DNA from: Cryptomeria japonica
Lineage: Eukaryota; Streptophyta; Pinopsida; Cupressales; Cupressaceae
DNA length: 64,000 bases
Direction: 5' to 3'
Assembly (NCBI RefSeq): GCF_030272615.1
Contig: NC_081405.1
Span: forward strand, 574,849,752-574,913,751
Numbering within the stretch: position 1 is the stretch's first letter; the number at the start of each line of letters is the position of its first letter. Shown here in pieces: positions 11,489 to 22,401 of this stretch. The translations under genes were made by a program, and so were the position numbers. Below the pieces are notes generated by a model. It made no database searches and was not told where the DNA came from. It saw only the letters and a list, made by a program, of their open reading frames with translations.

Positions 11489-11910
11489 AAATGTCCTGTC
11501 TGTGAAGTGTACCTCTACCTACAGCTGCAACACAAAACACTCAATAAATAATTACAAGCAATGGTTAGAAAATTAATCAACGAAAGATAAAACCATATCT
11601 AATCGATCTATTGCCTCCTAGTAAATGCAAGTATGAATTTTGCTCTCAGATATGGTTATGTAAATTTTAGTGACTTGACTACACTTAAATGGAGGATTTA
11701 ATGATAAAGATGCATAAGATAGCAATGATAGTATGATTAAGCTAAATGATTTCATGATTATTATAGAAAATAAGCTAGAATGAAGATGCAATTAAGCTAA
11801 AATTAAACATGATAACAATGCTAAGAATGATTTTCTAGGAGATGTATTCCTATAATAACAATGCTTGAATGAAAATGAAATGGGATGATTATTGCTCCAA
11901 AATGGGGTCT

Positions 11911-11917
11911 ATTTATA
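11911..11917 (-). promoter_or_regulatory. TATA box of the 5' LTR of A
   Basis: TATAAAT on the minus strand in CCTATAAATAGACCCC, conserved in position with LTRs B and C. Confidence 0.6.
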
Positions 11918-12063
11918 GGATTTCCAAGGCTAGGGGTGAGGTGGCAGGAATCAATGGTCAAGATTAAGTCTGAAGATATCAATGGTGAAATTGGAGGAGG
12001 TTGGCAAAGAGGTTGGATTAAAGGGAACATCTATCATCTCTATGGTGAGAAGTGTCAAGAGGC

Positions 12064-12219
12064 TTCTAGAAGAGGTTGGATGAAAGGGAACACTTAGTGA
12101 CAAGTGTCACAAAGATTCTAGAAGAGGTTAGATGAAAGGGAACACTTAGTGACAAGTGTCACAAAGATTCTAGAAGGGATTAGATGAAAGGGAATACTTA
12201 GTGACAAGTGTCACAAAGA
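12064..12219. repeat. Three 52-bp tandem units in U3 of the 5' LTR of A
   Basis: Units start at 12064, 12116 and 12168 (TTCTAGAAG). Each carries GTGACAAGTGTCAC, an imperfect palindrome with a CAAGTG core. They sit roughly 150-300 bases upstream of the TATA box on the minus strand. Confidence 0.85.
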
Positions 12220-12632
12220 TTTGCTTATGAGAGGGTAAAGTGTTCAAGGAAAGGGGACATGTGGGTAAATGGAATGGGTTAGGTTTAGGAATGGTTGGGT
12301 TAGGTGGTTAAAAGCTAGGATAATTTGAATTTAAAAAATCAAATAATAAGAAAAGTCTAATTAATTTCAACAACTCATAATTGATTTATTTTAATTAATT
12401 AGAGGATTAGAAGAAATGATTTTGATGGAGAAGAATTAATTAATTTTAATTAATTAGTCAAAGGGGATTATTGAAATTAACCTATTAAATAAATCCTTAG
12501 ATTTATTAATAAGTAGATGAAAAAGGGGGATTTAATCAAATTGTTGATGAATTCAATTAAATTGGGGAGGAGGATTAATTAAATAATTTCTTATTCAATT
12601 AATTATCTTCAGACCATTTTTAGGTGTATACA

Positions 12633-12637
12633 CCTAT
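12633..12637. repeat. Right target-site duplication of element A (CCTAT)
   Basis: Exact copy of 3368-3372. Confidence 0.95.
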
Positions 12638-13359
12638 AATAACCATTTTGGATATGAGATCCTTTGTGCTCCAAAATAGAGGATATTTATAAGATTTCCA
12701 AGGCCAGGGGTGAGGTGGTAGGAATCAATGGTCAAGATTGAATCTGAAGATATCAAGGGTCAAATTGGAGGAGGTTTCAGAAGAGTTTGGAGGGAGGGAC
12801 ACTTGTCATCTTTGTGATGCCAAGTGTCAAAGAATCTTTCTCACAAGAGGGAAAGTGTCCAAGGGAGGAGACATGTGGAAAAATTGCCATGTGTCTCAAG
12901 GAGAGAATATTAAACCCATAAGAGGTTAGGATAATGAGGTTAGGATGTGCAAGATAGGATAGGGTTAGTTAAACCTAGGATTAGGTGGAATGGGTTAGGT
13001 TAGGGGGTGGTTAGGTTAGGTGGTTAGAAGTTAGGAGGCATTTGGGTAATTTGAGTTTAAAAATTCAAATAATAGAAAAAGGCTAATTAACTTTCAACAA
13101 ACTCATCAATTGATTTGTTTTAATTAAATAGGGGGATTAGAAGAAATGAATTTAATGGGGAGGGATTAATCAATTTAGATTAATTAATCAAAGGGGACTA
13201 TTGAAATGTACTTAATGAATAAATCATTAGATTTATTGTTAAGTAGATGAATGGGTAATTAATCATATTGCTAGTGAATTCAATTAAATTGGAAAGGGGG
13301 ATTATTTAAATAATTTCTTATTTAATGAGTTATCTTCATACCATTTTTTGGTGTATACA
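12638..13359 (-). mobile_element. 3' LTR of element B, inner part
   Basis: Continues B's LTR after the insertion of A and ends TTGGTGTATACA. It contains a TATA box (12685-12691, minus strand) and a hairpin with one mismatch at 12800-12830. Confidence 0.85.
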
Positions 13360-13373
13360 TTTTTCCCCTCTTT
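13360..13373 (-). other. Polypurine tract of element B
   Basis: AAAGAGGGGAAAAA on the minus strand directly next to the TG of B's 3' LTR. It differs from A's tract at one base. Confidence 0.8.
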
Positions 13374-15200
13374 GAAGCGAGGTGGGATGACACGTTGATT
13401 CAAAGAATTCTCAATTTGATGATGTCGATGTGATATTGGTTCGATAGGATGCCCCAACCATTGATTGATAAATTTTGATACGATGATGCCCTCTCGAGAG
13501 ATAAATTGAGATAATTGACATTTGAAGTTTTTTTTGGATCTTTATGAAATAGATTTCCCGATAGATTATTGGATGATTCCTACAACTGTGGTTGATGCAA
13601 GTGCGAGTTCTTCGATCACTTTGATGTGGTTCTTGATGTGATGATTGATAGAGTTTGATTGAATTGATAAGATTGATTAGATTGATGAGGACGATATCAA
13701 GTCTAGTTTCAGGAATGGCACCTCCTGTATAAGACAAAGATGATCAAAGCATCTGGTTTCAGAAATGATATAACATATATAAGACTTGATAAAAAAGTCT
13801 TGTTCTAGGAATGATACATCTTGTACAAGACATGATAGAATGGATCAGATGAGATGGATTGATAGAATTGATAAGATTTATTAGATAAAGAACCAACATT
13901 TTGTTGATATCCTTTTGTAGGAAAATTCAGATGTGCTGATGTTGGCACATTTGACGGAGTAGTATAAGATTCACTTTGGGTCGACAACATCTAGAAAGAG
14001 AGGAGTCATTGTTTTGATTTGGTATACACCTATGATGATACATTTATGATTCCTGCGATAGATTTGTCCTTGGATAAGATGAGCTTTTGTGATCCTATGC
14101 ATGAATAAAATGCAAGCTAAATGCAAACGCAAATGCAAATGAAATGAAATGCTATGATTAGACTAGTCACTAGGTTATTGCTTTGTGTCATCATTGATCT
14201 TTTAAAATGTGGGAAGTGAGTGCAAGCATCGATGGTATAATTGAACTTTGATGACTTGAGCACTTCTTTCTTGGATTTTGATATTGCAAGTTAGCACAAG
14301 CATCGAGGTATAATTGAACTAAGATGACATGAGTGTTATTTGCATAAAACATGAAGTATTAACCATTTCTATATACAAATCAGAAATGTCTTTGATGATA
14401 CTCTGATGATCATGTCCTGAGACAAATTTGCACATATTAATGATTAATTTACTAACAACTGACAAGAAAAATATCATGTTCCTTCCTCATTTCTCTAGTT
14501 AGAGACATCTTAGAGTCACTCATAAATCATGATAGTGAAAATAAAAATATAAACATTGAACCAAAGTCTAAAAATTAGTAGTCAAAAGATATCAGCCATG
14601 AAAAAGTGTGTGATGTGGTTAGGCTGACATGTCATAGCTTGATGGTTGATAAGTTTGATGTCGTGTTCAACATTGGATGTGTCTCAATTTTTACTTGACA
14701 AACCAATAGGGTAACTATTGTTCTACCTATTGGATTAAGCTCAATACATTCAAAAATTTTGGCCCCGGCCTAGAATCAAATTTATTATGATATACCCAAT
14801 GATCCAAACCATGGTGAGAAATCACTTGCAAGGCCTGCGTATGTACAAAGGCTTATTTATGGATATGAATAACATTGATAGAAATGAATGCAAGCAGAAG
14901 GATGCATGAACTAATAGATGGAATAGAGATAACTGACAGATAGCACCTGTTGCCAGGTTGTCACCATCTATTTTTATTGCACTTTTTCCCTTTTTTTTTT
15001 TTGTATTTTTCATTGTTTTTCGTTGTTTTTTTATTTTCCACTATTTTTGGATTTTTTTGCTTTTTCACTATTTTTTTATTTTTCTTTATTTTCATTATTT
15101 TTGGATTTTTCTTCTTTTTCACTATTTTTGGATTTTTCTTCTTTTTCGGATGCATGCTATTGATGGGTTCCTCGAGCTGATCTTCGTCTGCCATTGATAG
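13374..15200 (-). mobile_element. 3' non-coding region of element B
   Basis: Homologous to 4528-6200 of A. It contains a decayed 50-bp tandem repeat (13702-13835) and a T-rich low-complexity block (14975-15150) made of CACTATTTTTGGATTTTTCTTC-like units. The poly-Phe and poly-Lys frames read through this block are composition artefacts. Confidence 0.6.
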
Positions 15201-15239
15201 CTGATAGAATCCTAACTGAAATGTTGGTGTGACCACAAG

Positions 15240-16464
15240 TGGACCCAACTAGTTTGGTTCAAACTTCCCTTTCTTTTCTCGATCTAACTGGTTGCATGGA
15301 TTTTCTTTTAGCACTAGTTCTCCAACTTAAAATTATCTTGGTTTGACCTTGTGATTATAACTTTGGCATGCTCTTTGCTGATACACCTTCAAATGATCAA
15401 AGGCATTTTTTCATCATTCATGGATCAATTCTAGCTCTTGCAATTTAGATAGTTGTTGTTCTTCATCTAGGATAAGGCCTTTTAATGATACTTGTTGGGA
15501 GGGTATCTCTACTTCTATTAGTAGTATTGCTTCTCATCCATAGAGAAGAGAGAAAGGTGTGGATCCTATAGGAGTGCGGATACTAGTACAATAGGCCAAA
15601 AGAGTAGGGTTCAATTTAATATGCTAATCTCTGCTAGCATCATTCACTGTCTTTTTGAGGATTTTCAAAATTATTTTATTTGGTGCTTCTACTTGTCCAT
15701 TCCCTTGTGGATAGTAGAGTGTGGAAAATCTATGTTGGATCTAAAATTTCTCACAAAGTTATTGTACATCTTAGTTCTTGAATGGTCGCCCATTATCAAT
15801 GATAATCATCATGGGTATGCCATAGCGACATATGATGTAGTTCAAGATAAATGCAGTAATTTTTTTCCTGTGATTTTTGTGAGAGTTACTGACTCAATCT
15901 ATTTTGTAAAATATTTTGTGGCTACAAGGATAAATTTGTGACCATTGGATGAAGGAGGATGTATCTTTCCCACTAGATCGAGAACCCATTGGCATAAAGG
16001 CCAAGATGTTGGCAAAGCATGAAGCTCTTGTGCTAGTGCATGAATTAAATATCCATGAATCTGACATTGTTTGAATGTTTTAGATATCTGAAAACAATCT
16101 CATTCAATGGTTGGCCAATAATATCCCTACTGTATGAGTTTTTTGAAAGGGTAAGACCACTTGAATGAGTGCAATAAATGCCATTATGGACTTCATTTAA
16201 GCCCTTCTTAGATTATTCTTGATCGAGACATCTTAAGAGAGTACCATCTAGACTGTGTTTCAAGAGGGTATCCTCAACAAGAGTATAATGGGAGGATTGG
16301 TGAATGAAGTTTCTCTTTTGGTTCTTTGACAACATAGAAGGAAGGGTGTTATCTTTCAGATATGTGTAAGTTTGTCCATAGCGGGAGGAATCATTGTCAA
16401 CAAGGTGATATATAATTTGGGAATCAGGACAATTATGTGCATGGCAAAAAAACTCTTCCACCAA
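15240..16464 (-). pseudogene. Integrase and upstream linker of element B (decayed)
   Basis: Minus-strand sequence parallels A's integrase. The second catalytic Asp is readable in IIIDNG near 15800, with the surrounding core at 15600-16140 broken by several stops. The linker at 16213-16464 (VEEFFCHAHNCPDSQ) matches A's 7335-7580. The C-terminal part toward 15240 is very degenerate. It is not functional. Identity rests on colinearity with A and the DNG motif. Confidence 0.65.
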
Positions 16465-16599
16465 GAATTCATAATGCTCTTGATTTTCCTATGCCTGAAG
16501 GAGAGAAGCAAGTGTTTCCATGGCATTTGTTGCTTTGTTGTCATTCCTCAGAATCTTCTCCAAAGTGATTTCTACAAAATATTTCTTGGAATCGTGTAC

Positions 16600-16880
16600 C
16601 ATCTTTTAATAAGGCATTAGCTTTTCATCCTTTGTTTGATAATCATCATTGATTTGATTGATGACGATCTGAGAGTCCAAAAAATTGTAGTTGTGTGATG
16701 TTCCATTCTATGGCCATCTTGATTCTTGTGACCAAAGCTTCATATTTTGTTGTATTATTAGTGCATGGAAAACTCAATTTATATGCCTTTGGAATTGTGT
16801 CCTTGCGGTGTGATGAATAAAATGCCTGCTCCTTATCCATGCTGGGTATATGAACCATCAAAGTACAACTACCATGTCTA
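16600..16880 (-). pseudogene. Second (archaeal-type) RNase H of element B (decayed)
   Basis: The minus strand reads IPKAYKLSFPCTNNTTKYEA within 16646-16861. The PCTNNxxEYEA signature is typical of the extra RNase H that Tat-lineage elements carry between the classical RNase H and integrase. The catalytic Glu in EYEA is Lys here. The upstream FDGS region is frameshifted. Confidence 0.7.
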
Positions 16881-16899
16881 TTTGGTTACTATGAGTATG

Positions 16900-17530
16900 T
16901 CCGCATCTGGAAATGCAATATGTAAAGGATGATCATCTTGAAGTAGTGCCTTTGCTAGTTGGTCTATAATGACTGGTCCCTTCATAGCTTTTCTGTCCAC
17001 ATATTCAATATCAATTTTTCTCAAGATCATGATCCATTTGCTAATCTTCTTGTTAATGTTGTCTTACTAAGCAAATAATTTAATGGATCTATTTTAGCAA
17101 TCAGTTCGATTGGGTAAGATACTAGATAGTATCGCATCTTTTGAGAAACAAACTGCTAAGCATGCTTTTTTTGTTGGTGAATAATTGAGCTCATATCCCA
17201 CTAATTTTTTGCTGATGTAGTAAATAGATTGTTGTTTTCCTTCGTTATCCTATTGTGAGAGTAGAACTCCTAATGATACTTATGTGGCTGATACATATAG
17301 TAACAACGACTTTCCTTGAATTGGTGATATTAGTATTGGTGGTTGCATGAGATATTTCTTGATCTTGTTGAATGCTTCTTCACATTTATTGTCTCATTTG
17401 AAATTAATACTCTTGTGTAATAGATGTGTATATGGTTTACACTTGTCTCCCAACTAAGCAACAAATCTTCTGATTGACTGTAGTCTTCCTTCAAGTAACC
17501 TGACTTGACTGATATTTTTGGGAGATGCCA
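16900..17530 (-). pseudogene. First RNase H of element B (decayed)
   Basis: Between RT and the second RNase H the minus strand shows pieces typical of Ty3/gypsy RNase H (for example a KWDNKCEEAFNKIK-like stretch near 17400 and an EFDIEYVDRKAIKGQ-like stretch near 17000). It contains many stops and at least one frameshift. Identification is by family order and partial motif similarity. Confidence 0.6.
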
Positions 17531-18210
17531 TTTACATGATTGCTTTAACTTTAGCTGGGTATACTTCTATACCTCTAGCCGAAACAATGTATCCCAATAG
17601 CTTACCTGAAGTGACACCAAAGACACATTTCTTAGGATTGAGCCTTAGCTTGTATCGTTCTACCCTATCAAATATCTTTTCTAGTAGTTCCAGATGTTCT
17701 TCTTTGCTGTATGATTTTGCTAGTATGTCGTCCACATAGTCTGCCATGAATGTATGCATCATATCATGGAATATCACTATCATATCTCTCTGATATGTGG
17801 CACCTTCATTCTTTACTCCGAATGGCATGAAATTCTAGTAGAAAGTACCACATGGACATGTGAAGGTTGTCTTTTCTTGATCTTTAGGTGCTATTTTAAT
17901 CTGATTGTACCCAGAGAAACCATCCAGGAGAGATAACATAGAATGTCCAACGGTTAGATAGACAATGATGTCAATATTTGGAGTCATCTTTTGGACATGC
18001 ACTATTAATATCTCTAAAGTTTGTGCATACTCTTATACTTTTGTCTCATTTAGAAACTGGAACAATGTTTGATATCCACTGAGTATATGCTATAGGTCTG
18101 ATGAATCCCACATCAAGTAATTTCTTCAGTTCTGTCTTCACAAGCAAAGCTATATCAGGATGCATCTAGATGATGTATTATATAATATGGATTGAACCCT
18201 GACATGTCTT
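17530..18210 (-). pseudogene. Reverse transcriptase of element B (decayed)
   Basis: RT copies element RNA into DNA. The best piece (17532-17828) reads PFGVKNEGATYQRDM, then DYVDDILAKS (the polymerase YxDD motif, here YVDD), then LNPKKCVFGV and LLGYIVSARGIE. These are diagnostic of Tat-lineage Ty3/gypsy RT. The upstream fingers and palm (17830-18210) are frameshifted and carry stops, although the fragment around a DFRDLN-type position is still recognisable. RT is absent from the related element A. Confidence 0.85.
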
Positions 18211-18211
18211 C

Positions 18212-18754
18212 TTATGACAAGGCACAATTGAATTGTCGTATTTTGAAGAATTCTATATATTGCGATATTTCTTGTTCTCGTAGAGAGGTTGCTAGATGTA
18301 GAATCTTTGGTTTCTTTGTTGTCCCAATGTTAACTTCCTTTGTTGGTTCAATCAATATGGATGACATTTCTTGATAGTATTCAGGTAAGGTGTCAAATCT
18401 CCCATCTTCTGGCACCTTGAGGAGGTTTTCACCATTAGATTTGTCCTTTCTTTTTACTTTTTCTTGGTCTAATGTTGCCAATAAATGGTTTTCAACATTA
18501 GTCCTAATATTGTTTTCTTTATTTTTACTTTTGTGATTGGGAGATTTGGCACCCATTTGACTAGAAGATGCATTGTTGAAATCCCTAGTGGATGTTGTTG
18601 TGGGTTCAATTGCATTAAGATATAAGGCTAAGGCATGGTCATTAGGAAAGGTTTCAATGGCAGTATGTCCTTGATTTTCCCAGTCAACAAGTTCAGGATG
18701 GATTAGAGGTAAGGGGTCCTTAGGTTGAGATGATTCAAAAGCATTAAGAGTCAT
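18212..18754 (-). pseudogene. Pre-RT spacer of element B
   Basis: A 180-residue open frame, hydrophilic and acidic, leading into the RT N-terminus (IEFFKIRQFNCALS at its end). It aligns with 7980-8453 of A. It has no enzymatic motif and is read as the polyprotein linker between protease and RT. Confidence 0.6.
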
Positions 18755-19773
18755 GATGGAGATGTCAAAGTTTTTAATATTTATTTCAATGTCTAGAATG
18801 CTACTCTCGTTAGAATGACCTCTCGCAAGTAGCTCCTAATCATCCTCGATTAACTCCAAGGAAACTGAATGTGATTCTAATTCAATTGGACTAATTCCTA
18901 ATGTTTGTCCTACATATGCATGAACTACATCAACACCTACATCTTCCTCAAAGCAATTTTCTTGAGCTGATTATTCAAAATGATAGGAATCCCATTCCCA
19001 TTCATTCGAATCTGTCTCACTTGTAGCTTGCAATTTGGAAATTTGTTTGAATATAGTGTTTGATTTGTTTCTTCTATTTTTCTTTCTATATCTTTTCTTC
19101 TCTCATATTCAGCTTCTTCTAGGCTGATATTAAGTTCTATCAACCTTGCTATCATCTCTCCTTGATTTGTATCAACTTCTTGTTTGTTTTGATTAGGAGT
19201 TAACTCTTCTTGTAAAGTGCCTTTAATTTGTTTTTCCTATTGATTAGAATCTTTCTTCTTTTGCCATTTTATGTTTGTTTGTCCTTTTTGTTTGGAAGAT
19301 GTTTCTTTTCTTTCAATTGCAAGTTGCTCTTGTCTGCTATCATGTTCATCTTTTTGTTGCCTTGAAGATGTGTTCTCTTGTAGAGTAACTTGTCCATACC
19401 CTAAACCTTATTTGTCTTTAGCATGTTGAGTATGAGGTTGGATGGGTTCTGAGATACCTTCTTTCCTTTTTCTTATAGGACCTATTCCAATGTATTCCAT
19501 TTTCTGAAGGATGTTAAATCCTTTTCCATATTTTTCTATAGGTATTCTAACATTATTGATCTTTTGTTGGACTTCTTCATCCTTGTATAGTCATTGTAGC
19601 ACATCTTTGTCCTCTGTTTCTTTAGATAATATCCTAGCACTAACAAATGCTACATCAAATATAGGTAGATGTTTCACAATTGGTTGTTGTTTAGAGTTTG
19701 ATGTTTTACCATAGCATTTAGGAGAAAGTGGTAATTGAGACAGTAAATATTCTTTGTTCCCTCGATCTCTTCA
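18755..19773 (-). pseudogene. Protease-RT linker of element B, strongly decayed
   Basis: Charged coding-like sequence on the minus strand (for example an RLIELNISLEEAEYERRKDIE stretch in 18937-19155 that looks helical) interrupted by stops. No known domain recognised. Confidence 0.4.
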
Positions 19774-20709
19774 CTACATTTGTTTTTCCATGTTTGACAA
19801 AATTGAGGCAAATGATTTTTCATTGGATTGTGTGCTTGATGATGATGCCTCTCTATTATGAAGAACAATGACCTCTTGAGTGGGTTCCAGATTACTATAG
19901 TACTGGAAAGGATTTGAATCTATTGAGATTGTGATTTCCTTCCCATTATATGAAAACTTCATGCACGAATGATATGTTGATGGAATAGCTTGTATGCCAT
20001 GTATCCATGGTCTTCCTAGGAGTATAATATATGATAAATCCAAGTCTAGAACTTGGCATGTTGTATCTTTTTGCAAAGGTCCCACTCTGATGGGTAATAC
20101 TACTATTCCTTTCAAGGAACTCCCTTCTTCACCATATGCTTTGATTGTGATCTTTTTATGTTGATCAACTGCATCTTCAGAATAACCTAGAGCACGAACA
20201 AGACTTAATGAGAAAATGTTTATGCCAGCTCCCCCATATATTAAGACATGTTTAACACGTGTCTTATGAATGAGGGATTCAATATGAAAGAGAGCGTTAT
20301 GGGGGTGTTGCAAGGACATGTCATATTCTTCTATGACTGATAAGAAATGAGAGATTGTGAGGTGTCCCACTATAATTTGGAATTGATCTACATCAAGATC
20401 TTTGGACACAGACGTATCTACTAATTCTCTTTCTAGAATTTCTTTGTGTGTAGGTGAAAGTTTTAAAAGTTCTAAGATGAATATTTGTGCAGGAGTTTTT
20501 TGTAGTTGATCCACTAGACTGTATTTTTTTGAAGTGGATGTCGTGCTAGTTGTAGTTCCTAGCAAAATAACTTTGGCTTTGCTTGTTGTGATAGCATGAG
20601 CGGGTTCTTTTTGTTGTTTTTCTTTAACCACAAGCATATTTACCATATTGTCATATGCATGAGTGTATTTCACCTTTTCTTTATCCTTACCATTATGTGT
20701 TGTTGACAA
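19774..20709 (-). pseudogene. Protease region of element B, active-site Asp lost
   Basis: A 311-residue open frame. Residues about 60-80 carry YSLVDQLQKTPAQIF, the conserved lead-in of Tat-type proteases that is also present in element F. Around residue 150 the active site reads LIYGGAGIN where the family has LIDGG, so the catalytic Asp is Tyr. LPIRVGPLQKDTTCQ and ILLGRPWIH follow. The fold-defining motifs remain but catalysis should be lost. Confidence 0.75.
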
Positions 20710-21093
20710 TTCACCCTTCTCATAGTTAGGAAGTGGAGTTTTGAAACTTGTATGTGATTTGTTTGCCGTATGCCCATCTATAATTATTACACAATTATCA
20801 ATTAAATCTTGGATGACATGGTTTACCCACTTACAATTATTTGTCTGATTTCCTTTGTTTCGATAAAAATCGCAATAGTGATTATCATTCCACCAAGAAG
20901 GTTTTATCTAGGGTTCAAAATTTCTTCCTTCTGGCAAGGTAATTAACTTGTTTGCGAGAAGCATCTTTAATACTGACGCAAGTAGTTAACCAATGTTTAT
21001 AAATTTCCTGTGAAATAAATTGTTGAAAGTTGACTTGTGGTGATTTTTGTTTTGTTGAGCCACTGCTCAGTGATTGGATAAATTAAAAACCGG
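20710..21093 (-). pseudogene. Gag C-terminus of element B, decayed
   Basis: Between the capsid-type frame and the protease frame. A Cys/His-like stretch occurs near 20830-20900, where the minus strand reads a HYCDFYRNKGNQTN-like pattern that may be a degraded nucleocapsid knuckle. Stops and frameshifts prevent a firm call. Confidence 0.35.
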
Positions 21094-22401
21094 TTACTTT
21101 GGTTTCACATTGTTATTATCAACTATCCTGTCATTGACGATATTTTGATTTCTATTCCAAAATTTGGGCTTATCGTTATTATTGTTGCTAGTATTGTTGT
21201 TATGAGGATTAACTCCTTCTTTGCATAGCTTTAATTCACCCTTATTTATCATGGCTTCCTCCATCCTGATTCCATTATCAATCATCTTTTTGAAATTTTG
21301 ATGATATTGCATTTTTAGATGATTTCTCATTTGTTCGTTTAGGTTGTTGATGAATCTATCCATTTTCTCATATTCTGGCACCGTACGAGGATATTGTGAA
21401 GCTAACCATCTCCATCTCTGTAGAAATTTCATGAAAGGCTCTCCATTCTTTTGTTTGGTATTACATAGGTCTATCATTGTGATATCATGTTGTATGTTGT
21501 AAGAGTATTCTGACACAAACTTATTCACCAATTTTGTGAATGATCTAATTCCAAGTGGAAGTTTTGATAACTATTCCATAGCTATTCCACTTAAGATTTT
21601 TAGAAATAATCTCATTATGTATGTATCCTCATGTGAAAAATCCATACTCAGCGTGCAAAATTCCCTTATATGATCTTGAGGATCAGTGCTTCCATTATAC
21701 TTGTCGTATCTAGGAGTTTCATAACCTGTAGGATATGGTATCATGTTTACCTTTTTGTCAAATGAGAAAGAACAAATCTCTTGAAGTGAGTATCTTCTAA
21801 CAGTTCCTCTTTGCGTATCTTGAATCTGTGTTTTCAACATTTGTATTTGTTGTGTAAGAGCTATGAGAGAATTATCGGCATGATTGATTCTTGCATAGCC
21901 ATGAGTTTGCATTCTAGTATGGTCTTGGTCTCTTCTCATATCATCCCGACTCTTTCTTGTATCCTTATTAGATTTGGCAGTGTTGAGAATTTTTATGTCA
22001 TCCTTTTTCAGAATGAAAGTTTCCTCATTAGTTCTTGTGTTACCAAGAATTGATGTGTCATCTTTTTAATGACCTAAAATCTCATCGTGTTGTTCGTTAT
22101 TATGGAAAGGGTCACTTCTCCTTTTTCTGAAATTGCTCACATCAAAATCTTGGGGGAGTGTAGCACCATATTTGGCTAACATTAGGAAGTATTTTTCTAT
22201 TTCTCCCTCCAATGTTTTCTCCATAAATTTATCGAATTTAGGATCTTGTTTGATTTCTCTAATATGTTGATATGTTATGTCTTCTTCTTGTATCTCATTT
22301 TGGTGTTCCATGTTGCTATGATCTTCAACTATTTCAAATGTTTCTATTTCTGTTTTTACGATCTTACGTCTCCGAGCTCTAGTTAAAATGGTCATACACA
22401 T
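21094..22401 (-). pseudogene. Gag of element B (capsid-type domain)
   Basis: Gag forms the particle. Three neighbouring frames (22066-22401, 21571-21939, 21094-21531) make up an interrupted gag. The middle and lower pieces read GSTDPQDHIREFCT, then EPFMKFLQRWRWLASQYPR and MDRFINNLNEQMRNHLK, the pattern of the plant retrotransposon gag domain. An Asn-rich tail follows (near 21110-21190). Stops separate the pieces. The upstream segment ITYQHIREIKQ is the point where A's gag remnant joins. Confidence 0.75.

Larger units (their letters stand above)
3373..12632 (-). mobile_element. Element A: non-autonomous Tat-lineage LTR retrotransposon with perfect TSD
   Basis: A 9.26 kb element with LTRs of about 1.14 kb (3373-4513 and 11492-12632), polypurine tract at 4514-4527, primer-binding site at 11471-11488 and CCTAT duplications on both sides. 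Inside, on the minus strand, are a gag/protease remnant, a short stretch of RT N-terminus joined to the second RNase H, and integrase. Compared with element B, the gag capsid domain and nearly all of RT are missing. The element is therefore a deletion derivative that either moved with proteins supplied in trans or lost these parts after insertion. It sits inside the LTR of its own relative B. Confidence 0.9.
11492..12632 (-). mobile_element. 5' LTR of element A
   Basis: Plus-strand reading TGTCCTGTCTGTGAAG to GGTGTATACA. It holds a TATA box on the minus strand at 11911-11917 and three 52-bp U3 units at 12064-12219. Followed by the CCTAT duplication at 12633-12637. Confidence 0.92.

Noticed and set aside
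11461-11490. A tRNA-Lys gene
   Set aside because: Only the complement of the 3' end is present, directly beside an LTR; there is no D-arm, anticodon arm or full cloverleaf, so it is a primer site.
14950-15248. Poly-Phe plus-strand frames and the matching Lys/Asn-rich minus-strand frame
   Set aside because: They come from the T-rich low-complexity block in the 3' region of element B.
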